Shown here piece after piece: positions 47,863-58,984 of a stretch of DNA of 64,000 nucleotides (position 1 is its first letter; each line of letters begins with the position of its first letter). Location of the stretch: NCBI GenBank assembly GCA_035578905.1, contig JAQJVL010000081.1:2556980-2620979 (forward strand), given 5' to 3'. The notes beneath the pieces are model-generated. The model made no database searches. It worked only from the letters and a program-made list of their open reading frames with translations, and was not told the DNA's origin. The position numbers were made by a program, and so were the translations under genes. The stretch is from Stictocephala bisonia. Lineage: Eukaryota; Arthropoda; Insecta; Hemiptera; Membracidae.

Positions 47863-50812
47863 TTGTACTGCCGACTGTGGTCTGTGGTGCCCTGTGGTCT
47901 GTCGCACTTTTCTTTGGTGCAGGGTCATGACGACCCCGCCGCGCCCAGGCCCGACGTCTCCACTGAGCAACTTCTCTATCATTCCTTATCACCTTATCGC
48001 CGTTTCTGCAAGATAGTTCATATTAACGCTCAGTCTGTACCTTGTCATATTGATGAAATCCGCTCACTATTTAGAACTCCATTTTGTGATTGTATTCTTA
48101 TATCCGAATCGTGGCTCAACCCTCACATACCCTCAGCTTCTGTAGACATACCAGGATACACTCTCTATCGTAATGACCGTCTGTTTTCTGGAGGTGGGGG
48201 CACAGCGGCTTACATCAGGTCCTCTATTGCTACTAATGTGTTGAAGATCTCTGACACCTCAAGACCATTTCGACCTGAGTGGATGTTTGTGGATATATCA
48301 CTTAATGGTGTTCATATGCTCCTTGGACTTTGTTACCGACCACCTAAAGTGGGCTTCTTGGCAGAATTCGAAAGTGTCCTGTTAAGACTGATGCCTCGGT
48401 ATAGTCATGTAATTGTGACAGGTGATTTTAATACTGATTTACTGGGACGAGACACGTATGACAAATGACAACTTACCACTATGTTTTACTCAAGTAACTT
48501 AACTTTACTCCCTTTTCAGTCCACTCACCACACTGATCACTCTGACACCTTGATTGACCTGCTAGCAGTTAGTGACTCAACTCGAATTGCACATTATGGC
48601 CAGTTGTCTGTCCCAGGGATTTCAAAACATGACCTTCTGTACTGTGTCTATAAAATCACATCGCCACAGCACGTGCCTAGGTTTGTTTCTTTTCGAAATT
48701 TTAAAAGCATTAACCCTGCTAACCTTTTAGCAGATGCTAGAAATTTGAATTGGGACACAGTTTTATCTGCTAATGATGTTAACATTATGGTCGACAACTT
48801 CAATTATATTCTTGTCAATCTACTGGACAAACATGCCCCCGTTGTAACCAAGCGAAAAACCAGGCAACCTTCCCCTTGGATCACTCCTGCCATACGTCAT
48901 TTAATAGCCCAGCGTGACTCTATCAATAGGAAATTTAAGAGGACTAAGGACCTCATTGATAGAAATGTCTATAAACATCTACGAAATAGAGTTAAACAAG
49001 AAATGCGAAATTCAAGAGCTAGGTACATATATACATATTTCACTGAAAATAAATCATCTATTGAACGCTGGCGTATGATCAAGAAGTTAGGGGTGTCCAG
49101 GATTAAACCTGATAGTCCCATCTCAGTAAATCTTAATGAGCTTAATAATTACTATATTAATCTCCCTGTTGATAACACTGGGGCTATTGTATTTTCAGAT
49201 CATCTAAGATCTCAGCTTCCAACTCCTCGTGATTCATATTTTACTTTAACTATGACAAATGAGAATGAGGTCTATAAATCCATTATGATGATTAAAAGTA
49301 ATGCGATTGGGGCAGACAACATTTCTATGAAGTTACTAAAAGTTATAATCCCCGCAGTTTTACCTGTTATCACGACAATCCTGAACAAATCACTTGCAAC
49401 CTCAATATTCCCATCTGCCTGGAAATCAGCGATTGTTCGGCCAATCCCCAAGACGTCCTCTCCATCTTCTCCATCTGATTATCGACCAATCAGTATCTTA
49501 CCTGCACTCTCTAAATGTCTTGAGAGGATTGTTCATCAACAAGTATGTAATTATCTTTCTAGTAATGATCTTCTTAGTAAGTTTCAGTCAGGTTTTCGGA
49601 GAAATCACAGTACCACCACTGCACTTCTATATATCACTGAGGATATACGAAAAGCTATGGACATCAGACAAGTAACATTGCTCACTCTGTTTGATTTTTC
49701 TAAAGCGTTTGATTGTGTCTATCATCCACTGCTCAAAGTCAAACTTTCTCATCTTGGTTTCTCGTCTGACAGTATTTCCTGGTTTGAGTCCTATCTGACT
49801 GGCAGGCGTCAGCGTGTACATGTGAATAACGAATACTCTAATTGGGGAAGTGTAACCAAAGGTGTCCCTCAGGGCTCTGTACTTGGACCTCTACTGTTTA
49901 CTCTGTACATCAATGACTTGTCCAACAGCATTTATCACTGTAAATATCACCTTTATGCTGACGATTTACAAATATACTCTCACGTTGATGTATCAAGACT
50001 TAAATGAAGGGGTTAATAGAATGAATTCTGACATTAAATCTATTGGTGACTGGGCGTTCAGACACAGCTTAAGACTGAACAACAACAAGACTCAACCTAT
50101 TATTATTGGACATAACAGACTGATAGCACAGATTGATCTTGATACAATACCCCATATCTCTATTGATAATAATTCACTTAACTACTGTGACAAAATTAAG
50201 AACTTGGGACTCCTTATGAATACTACACTTACATGGTCTGATCATGTATCTGTAACATGTAATAGGGTTTTTGCTGGTATTCACACTCTTAAGAGATATT
50301 ATAATTGTTTACCTTTAGATGTTAAGATTATGCTAGTGAAAACTCTTGTATTTCCCCACTTTGACTACTGCGACATTGTTATCAATGACATGCCTACCCA
50401 TCTTTCTGATAAACTTCAACGAGCGCAGAACTACTGTATACGTTATATTTTCAATCTCCGTCAAGATGAACATATCACTCCTTACTTCAGACGGCTAAAT
50501 TTACTGAAGTTACTTGAGTACAGAAAGGTCAAAATTTTATCTTTACTGTACAATGTTCTTCAATCTAAAAATCCTTCTTATTTAGCTTCAAATTTTGTGT
50601 TTAACTTCAGCATAAGTAATCGGGACACGCGTCAGGGTTCTTCAATGTTAACTATTCCAGTTCATCGAACAGCACTTTACAATAGATCTTTTACTGTCAC
50701 TGCCTGCAGATTGTGGAATAAACTTGATCCTTCAACTTGAAATATTGATAGTCGAGCTCGGTTTGTTGCGGCACTAAGGGAGTGGTTGTCGGCGGATTCC
50801 TGGGGGTTGTAG
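47863..50812 (+). pseudogene. LINE-B ORF2: AP endonuclease plus reverse transcriptase
   Basis: Endonuclease blocks: VHINAQSVPCHIDEIRSL (start), LISESWLNP (catalytic Glu), IVTGDFNTDLLG, and GISKHDLLYCVY (the His block). Reverse transcriptase blocks: SDYRPISILPALSKCLE, FQSGFRRNHST, LFDFSKAFDCVYHP, GVPQGSVLGPLLFTLYINDL and LYADDLQIYS (YADD at 49953-49964). The C-terminal region contains LQRAQNYCIRYIFNL. Only three lesions are visible: an in-frame TGA at 48466, a one-base A-run frameshift near 50001, and a TGA at 50738. After the last of these, homologous sequence (ARFVAALREWLS) continues to the stop at 50810. The enzyme would perform target-primed reverse transcription; this copy is just short of intact. 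Confidence 0.9.
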
Positions 50813-51143
50813 ACCTTAGCCGTGCTGTCAATATTGGACTGAGTGTATGTGTGATGTGTGATTGTTGTGATCATGGAATACTTTTTATTTATTATTATTT
50901 TATTCGTTATATTTTTTTTATTTTTTTATTATTTTTTATTTGTTTATTTATTTATTTATTTTATTTTATTTTATTTTTTTCATGTAAGTATTAGTTTTTG
51001 TTTTCTTCTTTGTTATATGTTCTTTCATGCTTTATGCTTAATTTGTTTAGTTTTAATTATCTTAAAACTCTAATTTTTTTAATTGTTGTTTAACTTGTAA
51101 ATAATGTGCTCAGCAGCAGTGAACACGTAAGAACTCTTAGATA

Positions 51144-51890
51144 CGAGGTACGTCCAGAAAGTAAGTTCCGTTTGGTAATAAAAATAATTTGTCTACAGAT
51201 ACAGAAAAAATATTTATTGCACTAAAATCTACAACTCTTAAACTACTTTTCTACATAACTGCCGAAATTTTGCAGGCATTTGTCATAGCGTGGCACAAGT
51301 TTTTCTATGCCTTCTTCATAGAAGGTTGCCGCCTGTGTCTTCAACCATTTGGAAACATTTTCTTTCAGCTCATCGTCATCGTTGAAGTGTTGACCGCCAA
51401 GGAAAGACTTCAGATGTAAGAACAGATGAAAGTCGCTAGGAGCGAGGTCAGGGCTGTACGGAGGATGGTCAAACTTCTCATCAATCGTGTGAACCAGTTC
51501 TTCTGCAATCAAAGATGGATGCCCACTTCGTTCTTCATCATGCACTTCATTACGTCCTTCATTAAACTGTCGGACCCATCTTCTCACCATTGAATCACTC
51601 ATCGCATTTTGTCCGTAAACCTCGCAAATTTGCCGATAAATGTCAATCGGTTTCACTTTCTTAGCATTCAGAAAACGAATCACAGATCTGATTTCACAAG
51701 CAGCGGGATTTTAGATCAACACCGACATTTTAAACAAGCACAACAAAGCGTACGAGACTGACAGCGATCTCAAAATGGCGCACGTTTCTTCTCCTTGATA
51801 CAGAGCGTCTGCCGCGCATGCGCGGAACTGCGATCGCAGCGCTGCAGCGGATATAAATGGAAACGGAACTTACTTTCTGAATGTACCTCG
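51144..51890. mobile_element. Internally deleted mariner, 747 bp
   Basis: Inverted termini CGAGGTACGTCCAGAAAGTA (left) and TACTTTCTGAATGTACCTCG (right) match at 28 of 32 positions over the full repeat, with TA duplicated on both sides. Typical mariners are about 1.3 kb, so roughly 0.55 kb is missing from the middle. It is inserted in the 3' UTR of LINE-B. Confidence 0.93.
51243..51728 (-). pseudogene. Mariner transposase with internal in-frame deletion
   Basis: The start at 51728 is followed after five codons by a TAA (51711-51713). The frame then continues ACEIRSVIRFLNAKKVKPID (helix-turn-helix 1), MVRRWVRQFNEGR (helix-turn-helix 2) and DEERSGHPSLI (linker). At HTIDEK it joins directly to FDHPPYSPDLAPSDFHLF, the third catalytic block (YSPDLAPSD), and runs to YDKCLQNFGSYVEK at 51243. 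The first and second catalytic aspartates are deleted, so no transposition activity is expected. The DNA-binding region and C-terminus remain in one frame. Confidence 0.9.
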
Positions 51891-53134
51891 TATACTCATT
51901 TTAGTTATGTATTAATTTGTCTTTATGAGGTTAAGTGTAAGAGAGGACCTAATGGTCCTAAATTTGCCTCACAAAATAAAACTTTTTTCATTTCATTTCC
52001 GCAAAATAAAAAGCATACCTCGTGTAAATACAGCCAATGCTACACCCATCTCAAATAAAATTTCCAAATTTTGTTAGGTGGCAGGAAACTGCATGGATAA
52101 AAAAAAATAAATATCTAATATATTAGCCCAGTCTATAAATTGCAAAATTAAAACTTACCTACAATTTGACCAATCACCATCACAACAACTTCAGTTCACA
52201 CCAAAACAGTTTAACTTATGTTCAATGTTAGTGAATATTGATTTTGAGCCATATCAATGTTAAATTTAAAATAAAGTTATGAGCATTCTCAATTTTAGTA
52301 CTGCTCCTAACAAAACCATGGCCTATCAGTTTTATCAGACTCCATAATATACATGATCTTGTCTCTCATTGGTAAATAACAAAAGAAAATACTGAATGGT
52401 GGGTGGGCGAGCCGGTGAAAGTACAACTGAGACTTATTTATTATAATTAAATAATGCATATTAACACTTGATGCTGACCATCCGCTCCTATTCTGTGTTG
52501 TTGTGTGTGAGTGTCGTCAAGCGCGTTGTCTGCTGAGTGCTGACTTGAGGTGACCAAATCTCATCTGGTGACGCATACGCTGAAACGAAACTAAGAGGGT
52601 GTATTTGTTTTCTATTAAAAATATGTATTTTATTAATAGCTTACTTGTTTACTAATAATATTGTTGTTCTTTGGTAGAATTGTATGTAGACGAAGCGAAA
52701 TTAACACAAAGGAACTGTTTTGCAACCACGATATCGCATTGCCTTTGTCATGCTAATTAAAATAATATATTTAATAGGTTCTGAATTCTCAGTCGCAGTT
52801 GGGCGGGCAGGGCAGTGACTAGCACCTCCATACAAGCCACCATTCCTTCCTCTCTTCTCTACACGAGAACCCGGAGAACGCGAGGTACAGTCAATGTCAT
52901 ACTAAACATTCTTCTCTCATATTTTACATATAGTGCCTCAATGTCATGATATGGACTTTATACGGGACTGTACCCAGTAGCCCAGGCAGTGATATTGGCA
53001 CAAGGTGAGGCCTGTTTTCAGTTTTAAATTTTCCCCCTCGCGGTCCAGCTTAACTCGAAATCCCCGGATTTTTCAAGAGCAAATTGAATTCCCGAAAATA
53101 TCCCGGTTTTTCCCGATTTCCCGGTTAGTAGACA

Positions 53135-53450
53135 TTAAGTTCTTAGGGATTCACACTGACCCTGATTTACAGTAGAATTCTCACATACAATTTTTATGTA
53201 AGCAACTAAACTCTGCAACTTTCGCTTTGAGGTGCCTTTCATAGTTTGCTTCTAAAAATGTTCTTACGCTGAGTTATCCGGCTTTTTTGAGTCCCGGCTG
53301 AGATACGGCTTGATCTTCTGGGGCTTATGTAAACCCTCCCTCTTAGCAGGGTTTTTATTCTGTAGAAGAGAGCCCTGAGAGTCGTCTGGGGGATGGGGCC
53401 TGGGGATAGCTATGCAGAGTGATTGCGATCCAGTGGGTTTCTCACATTAC
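53135..53450 (+). pseudogene. Decayed LINE reverse-transcriptase fragment
   Basis: Broken frames give DIKFLGIHTDPDLQ then NSHIQFLCKQLNS, and after a frameshift ESRLRYGLIFWGLCKPSLLA and RRALRVVWG-like residues. This is the connection region of a Jockey-type reverse transcriptase (KFLG-x-x-D…L…F-S-x-L-x-YGI-x-FWG…Q-RALR). It is GC-richer than the surroundings and clearly degenerate. Confidence 0.6.
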
Positions 53451-54343
53451 CTTCCCTTCTCATATGTTATTCTGCAGTTTTTGTTTTTCTCATTAAGCAC
53501 ATTTTCTCCTCTGCAAATCATCATCACAACACTTGTTTCAAATGCAATTAAATTTCATGAAAACACAGATTGAATATTTTCAGGAATTCCATTTTTTTTC
53601 TTTGGTCCAAAAATGTTTCATTAACTGCCAATTCAGATTCAACAAATGAACAGTTACACTTGTTTAAAAAAACATATAAGGATACACTTGATTGGGAAAG
53701 CTTTCTACAGCCTTCGGGAAGCTCTTGAGGGTCACTTGTTTGTCAAATAGGTTAATAGTTAAAATATGTTATTTCATATTTTACTATGTTTGTACAAAAA
53801 TATTATTAGATTATATAATTTATGACTTACAGAGAAAACTATTTAATGTTCAATTGTGTAAATAAAGCATTTAATATTTATTTATTATATCGCTACAGAT
53901 CAATATACAATATAATATATAATAATTATTAGACAAAATATAACGTTATGTCTATAAGGAAAACAATATCGATAATTGGGAGCCACAGCACGCACGTTAG
54001 CAAAAATAATACTCACTAAAACGCTATAACATGCACGTTAACAAATTGCTCACATCACAACAACCTTCCGGAAATAGCATCACTAGTCACTTCAGAGGCA
54101 GAGAAACTACTGGCCTCACTCAAGGTCACAAAGAGCAGGGCCTTACCAAGGCCACACTAGATTCCCAGGCCGCACTGCTCCCCCACCACTCACGGCTCGA
54201 CGTCACTGCATGGGGCGGACGGCAGACAACACCAGCCACCACAAACACGTGCTGTCAAGTAAACACAGTGTCGCTTACCTTTTACGTTGTTTGTTGACTG
54301 ATTTATATTTATGAGATGGTGATATGTAGAACTTGTTATTATT

Positions 54344-54567
54344 ATGCCAGGTAAATGTTGTGTTCCATAATGTAATTATGTTAAGCCTTTTATTAATGTT
54401 GTTTCTTCCCGAAAGATCACAGGACAGCTCAGACCTGGCTAAGAGCCATCCACAGAGATGACTATGAGATATCTGCCAACTCCCGTGTATGTATAAAACA
54501 CTTTGAGGAAAGATCTATAAGTCGTCTTGATGGAAGTATTTTGTCTGTAACGATTCGACTCATGTGA
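54344..54567 (+). pseudogene. THAP zinc-finger domain remnant (P-like transposase N-terminus)
   Basis: It begins MPGKCCVP, then a stop, then CNYVKPF. After a frameshift it continues FPKDHRTAQTWLRAIHRDDY, ISANSRVCIKHFEERSI. The C-x(2-4)-C start, the Trp and the VC-x-x-HF end are the C2CH zinc-binding pattern of THAP domains, the DNA-binding module of P-element and THAP9 transposases. One stop and one frameshift break it. Confidence 0.8.
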
Positions 54568-54627
54568 GATATTTAAAAAAGAACTTATCTTGTTTGAAAG
54601 AATATTAAAATATCTGTAATTTATTGA

Positions 54628-55360
54628 TGTATGAAATTGATGTAAAACCAGAAATGAGTTATAAAGGGGGCAAGTTGGAGGGAATTGCTCATAATGTAAA
54701 TAATGAATCTGTAGGTCTAGCCACAACCATTCAAGCATTTATGGTCTCCTCACTTCTTTCACATAATAAAGATGTTGTGGGATTATTTCCTTGTAGCGAT
54801 CTAACTTGTGATTACTTACATAATTTAATTTTACAAGTGTTAAATATGTTAACTGGTGTGTGGGATACAGAGTGTTAACTATAATTTCTGACAATAATAG
54901 AGTCAACAGAGCTGCGATCACAAAACGTTGTGGAGGAACGCTTAAAAGTAGTTTTTGTAATCCTCATGATACGAAAAAAGACATTCTTGTTATGTTTGAC
55001 ACAGTTCATCTTTTTAAATGCATCAGAAATGATTGGCTTAACCAATCAGACAGTGATAAATCTTTTGTTTTTCCTGATTTCAATGTCCTTGAGAAAATTA
55101 ATTTTGGAAGTGTTTCACATCTTAAAAGTATTCAAAAGTTAGAAGAATGTAATGTTATTACATCATCTAGTTTAGTTGTGAATATTTTATTTGATTGTTT
55201 TAAACTCTTTAAATTGATCATTAGTGATAGATATGAAAATTATTTTCTTGGGTTAAAACAAGAAAGAAAAGTGTTATTTAATGTAATGTTAAATTATCTT
55301 AGCGATTCTTATATTTTTCTTGCCAAAACTGCTCTACTAGCTCATAGCAATCTTTTGTAA
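54628..55360 (+). pseudogene. P-like transposase, RNase-H-type region (broken)
   Basis: Frame one gives MYEIDVKPEMSYKGGKLEGI, then TTIQAFMVSSLL; the catalytic DE/DG region of P and THAP9 transposases has this layout. A frameshift near 54860 leads to IISDNNRVNRAAI, then MFDTVHLFKCIRNDWLN, equivalent to the DG-x-x-NR and D-x-x-H-x-x-KNIRNN blocks. The frame ends at 55360, well short of full length. It lies directly after the THAP remnant in the same element. Confidence 0.72.
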
Positions 55361-56350
55361 TATTCTATTGAATAAATATAGTAAGATATCAAAAGGGAAA
55401 CTTGTTGAAAAAGAGAGAGATAAATGTAAGAAAAGAAAGGTTGATAAGTTAAATCAGTAAGTTGATTTTGCTTCAGTTAATAGACAGAAGTTTTCTATAC
55501 ATATTTCATTATAAAGCATAAGTAAATCATTTAACTTGTGTTTTTTATCCCAAATAAATATTTAAACAATATTAATTTATCATTTATTTACATCAAACAG
55601 GCTCACAGTAAAATTGTTTAAACTTCCTATAAGCTATCACCGGTAATTTTGCTTAAATTCTAATTACTATAGACGTGTGAGCGAGCGTCCAATGCAAGTT
55701 GTACGGGTATAGAGCGCTCCGATCCGCCCCAAGCTGTGACGTCACAACACGAGCAGCGCGGCCTGGAAATCTAGGGGGCCTTGACCTTACAAAAGATTAG
55801 CAGGCCCAACCCTCTTGACCAATTAACAAAATTCCCACAGCTAAATTTGGACAAATGCGGCAATTTACCGTGTGTGCGTATGCTCATATGTTCTTCTTAT
55901 TCCTCTATAAATCAGGATATTTCTTTGGGCCTGTACAGATTTTTATGAAAGCAATTACCATATATAAGCATTTTTCGTACTCCTAAAATGTTTAATATGA
56001 ATATTATTTGTTCAAATCAGCACCAGATATTACATTGTAAGTTTTAAATTAGTAGCCAGCTCAATTTTACTAATGGACAAGGGGGGTTCACTAACAGTGT
56101 GGTGAGGCAACGTGAAAGTCTGTATAATTTCTTTTTAATTTAACTTTTGGATAAGGCCTGTTAGAAAAAAAAAGTGTTAAATCCTGGTTTAAAGCTTATT
56201 CATTAGCTTTTTATTAGTGTAAGTGAATCCATTTTACATATGATGCTGCACACTAATAATGGGGAAAATAACATTTGTTCAAGAAATTTGGTAAGATATT
56301 AGTGATATAACTAAGGTTAGTTCTAGATAAAAATAAATGTAGACACTTAA

Positions 56351-57168
56351 CCCTTATCACGCCGTAAGCGTATATACGTGCATATGTTGACTTTGCTCTA
56401 AATGCCGTAAGCGCATATAAACGTAATAGTTACCAAAATAATATTTTTGTAATGTTTCTAATTTAATCCTGTAGTGCGTTTGGGTTATGGGCGGTGACTC
56501 ATGAGAGACACCTTGTGCAACTTTTGTTGGCTTGTCAGTCACTGCGAGACTGGTTTTTGTCTGGCAGTGTACATTTCCGATGCGCCGCCCAACGCCATAA
56601 TCGCATATACGCGCAGCCACTGTTAAGCAGAGTGGTTGCCATTGTCCGCATTACAGCTTTGAAACTGTGTATTTAGTTGTTTTATCATTACTTTAGTTTA
56701 ATATATGTTAGTAATTTATTGGTTTTAAGTGTCAATATAAATAATCCAGCCGATTTTGATTTTGTGGAAGGTACTAAATACATTGTAATTAAGTGCTATA
56801 TGTATTTACTTATTTTTTATTATATGGGTTATGTGCAGGCCCTTAATGTCTATCAGTTTATGTACAAGTAAATGTACTCAATTATACATATTTTATTGAT
56901 AGTAATAATATTTTGTATTGATTCATACTGTATAAGTGATCTATGCCTGAGGCTTACTTTCAAGTAAAAGTTTGATTATTTACATATTCATATGTAAGAA
57001 AAAAAGGTAAAGTAAGCTAATGAAAGTTTCAAAATGTTTTCATATCTTTTTATTTTCCTGTACAGAACAATAAAAAAAAATGAGCAACTAAAAAATTTAA
57101 TTTTGATTTTTCTACAATAAATTAGCGCTTAATGGAATATAGGCATTGTATAAATGGCGCTCTAAGGG
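56351..57168. mobile_element. piggyBac-type MITE, 818 bp
   Basis: TTAA is duplicated at 56347-56350 and 57169-57172. The ends are CCCTTATCACGCC and GGCGCTCTAAGGG, partial inverted repeats starting CCCTT as in many piggyBac elements. Near the left end CGTAAGCGTATATACG, CGTAAGCGCATATAAACG and TAATCGCATATACGCG form a subterminal array. No transposase is encoded; ORFs at 56494 and 56677 show no domain. Confidence 0.78.
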
Positions 57169-57274
57169 TTAAGTTTTAACTGAAAATAGGCATGCTAATA
57201 ATGACAATAATGGGTCCTTAGATTGACATTTAGTAATAGAAGTGAAGGAGAGTTTAAGTTGGTGTGTTTCATAC

Positions 57275-57500
57275 CTCTATGTGGAGTGGAGACAGCAGGA
57301 GAGACTGCAGTGCTGGGTGTAGGTACTGGCCTAGCTACCGCGGGGGTTGGCAAAGGGAGAGCCGGCATGGAAGCTATGCTAGTCACTGGAGTAGGTGTGG
57401 TAATAGGAACCTGGGTGGTGGTCAGTGCTACTGCCCCACTGGGGCTCACAGTTTCAACAACTCGCATCAGGATACATGCTCGTGGCCCATAGCTCTGTGC
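57275..57500 (-). CDS. Bap170: Bap170/ARID2 exon 2 of 7 (end of helical repeats, Pro/Thr linker)
   Basis: A 226-bp exon with acceptor TGTTGCAG| and donor AGAG|GTATGA, starting in phase 0 and ending with one base of a split codon. It begins AQSYGPRACILMRVVE, the direct continuation of the helical-repeat block in exon 1. Vertebrate ARID2 has a similar FGPDAL...L-E segment there. It then becomes a Thr/Pro/Ala/Val-rich low-complexity linker that ends STPHR. The split codon is completed to Val by the first two bases of the exon at 40663-40870, so the phases agree. The linker is probably disordered and joins the repeat domain to the RFX domain. Confidence 0.82.
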
Positions 57501-58032
57501 CTGCAACACCCATACGAAGTTACTTCACAGTAGCCATGAAATTGTTGATGCTATTTGAATGTTTAGTGTGCAATATTGATTCACCCTTTTGAATTACATA
57601 AACTTAGGTTAGGAAAATTTAGCAAACTTTTCCAATTAGCAATTTTTCACATTTCTCTTTGCAAATAATCTATACAGCTTGTAAAAATTAAAGCTATTGT
57701 GAAAAATTCACTATTCTACTAAGAGCAGCCTATTATAATATTAACATAATTTCAGTATGTGTTAAAAAACATTAAGCTTTTCGTTCAGGCTTACAGTTTC
57801 AATTCATGCAGCCTGAAGTTCATAAACTAATCACAGCAGCAAATAAGTATTATATTTAATAATGATCTCGTGAAAAATCTGAAAATAATGTCAGAAATGC
57901 TTTTTCAGATAAATAAGTCATCTCTCATGGTGGTACATTGCATCTCTCAGAGAGACACTCAAGGGTGCAAGGCAAAATTTTTTATAGGAAAAATATGAGA
58001 CTTCTTCATGATTACTTTACAAAAACATTATT

Positions 58033-58135
58033 TTAAACTGCTTTAACTCTGAAACCAGCATGGTGTGGTAAACCACACCGTAAATGTGCTATCAGACCAC
58101 CACGGTGCAGTATTACGCACCGCGAGCAGCAGCAG
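58033..58135 (+). mobile_element. Possible piggyBac 5' terminus with hairpins
   Basis: TTAA at 58033 is followed by ACTGCTTTAACTCTGAAACC, a perfect 8-bp stem GGTGTGGT/ACCACACC (58062-58079), and a second stem CGGTGC/GCACCG (about 58100-58119). It sits 0.9 kb before the piggyBac pseudogene. No matching right end was found, so it is tentative. Confidence 0.35.
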
Positions 58136-58827
58136 CAAAAACACTTATTTAAATTATGAACTGCAAATGATCGCCATGATTTTAATGCCACTTGATACTA
58201 CATGAGTTGCTGTCTATAGTGATATGCGATGCATTGATTGGCCACCCACAACTTAAGGAATAAGAAGGCGTAAAGTTAAAACTAATGCAAGCTGGTCACT
58301 TTTACAACTGTTGTTTGTAAAAGTGTTTGTTGTTGAGCGTTTTACAGTAAATTATCTATGCATGTTAATAAAGTGTGCTATATAGTCTTTGTATGTTGTT
58401 ATAAGTGTGGTAGTAAGTTAATAATGTGATATTTATAATCAAGTGTTGTTGTTCCTGTAGACCTAGCACAATAGTGCATAGAATGGGTTGTGTTGGGTTT
58501 GTATACATTTATAAACATTTATTATGCTCATAAATGTGTAACTAACTATTATAAAACAGCAAACAAATTGATTTATTTTTTAAAACATGATTTTAGCTAA
58601 CTTTTAGTACAGTTAGAACTCTGTAGTGTATTTACAACATTCCTTGTACAGTTTTAAATATTACTGTTTCCATATTACTGTACTTCCAATATTACTGTAA
58701 ACAATTTTTATTTTTGTCTATTGTACAACATTTTTGAGGTACAGACTCAGCCATGGTTGTAGGCATCTTATAAAGGTAGTGCGAGCGAGATAATGATTAT
58801 ACTTCTCCTACGTCCATTGTGTACAGT

Positions 58828-58925
58828 CTGTACAGTCCAGAGTAGTAATTAACAAATACAAAAGAATCACACTATCACAAATGTTCTGTACCACTGGCAC
58901 TTTCATCAGGTGAGTTGAGAGAGAC
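58828..58925 (+). repeat. Left-arm fragment of the 30.7-kb MITE family
   Basis: AAAAGAATCACACTATCACA followed by GTACCACTGGCACTTTCATCAGG matches one arm of the MITE at 30712-31049. Only one arm is present. Confidence 0.6.
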
Positions 58926-58984
58926 TGAATTTTAAACTTGTAATTTTTTTCATTTTTTTATGTGTTTTGTTTATTTAAACTATA

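Larger units (their letters stand above)
47800..51995 (+). mobile_element. LINE-B: nearly intact non-LTR retrotransposon with nested mariner
   Basis: A CR1/Jockey-group LINE with endonuclease and reverse transcriptase in one frame, a T-rich 3' UTR interrupted by a mariner (51144-51890), the hairpin AGGACCTAATGGTCCT (51944-51959), AAATAAAA and a CATTT-type tail near 51985. No ORF1 is seen, so it is probably 5' truncated near 47.8 kb. Few lesions imply it is younger than LINE-A. It is antisense to Bap170. Confidence 0.88.
54147..55783. mobile_element. P-element-like transposon remnant, 1637 bp
   Basis: Long imperfect inverted repeats mark the ends: left CAAGGCCACACTAGATTCCC then AGGCCGCACTGCTC, right GAGCAGCGCGGCCTGGAAAT then CTAGGGGGCCTTG. 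Further inward pairing runs through GGGGCGG and GACGTCA. CCTTAC occurs just outside both ends and may be part of a target duplication. It encloses a THAP remnant and a P-type transposase remnant on the plus strand, which supports the class. Confidence 0.7.
40871..57274 (-). other. Bap170 intron between exons 2 and 3 (16.4 kb)
   Basis: The longest intron in the window, built largely of transposons: LINE-C, a decayed jerky/Tigger fragment, a second decayed transposase, a long inverted repeat, LINE-B with nested mariner, a LINE remnant at 53.1 kb, a P-like element and a piggyBac-type MITE. 40871-41578 and 52000-53134 show nothing assignable, although 52470-52910 is relatively GC-rich. Confidence 0.7.

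Noticed and set aside
51795..52058. 87-residue ORF over the mariner right end
   Set aside because: It crosses the mariner terminus and the LINE-B hairpin; a chance ORF.
57223..57533. Two plus-strand ORFs of 89 residues
   Set aside because: Shadows of Bap170 exon 2, whose minus frame has matching splice sites and homology.
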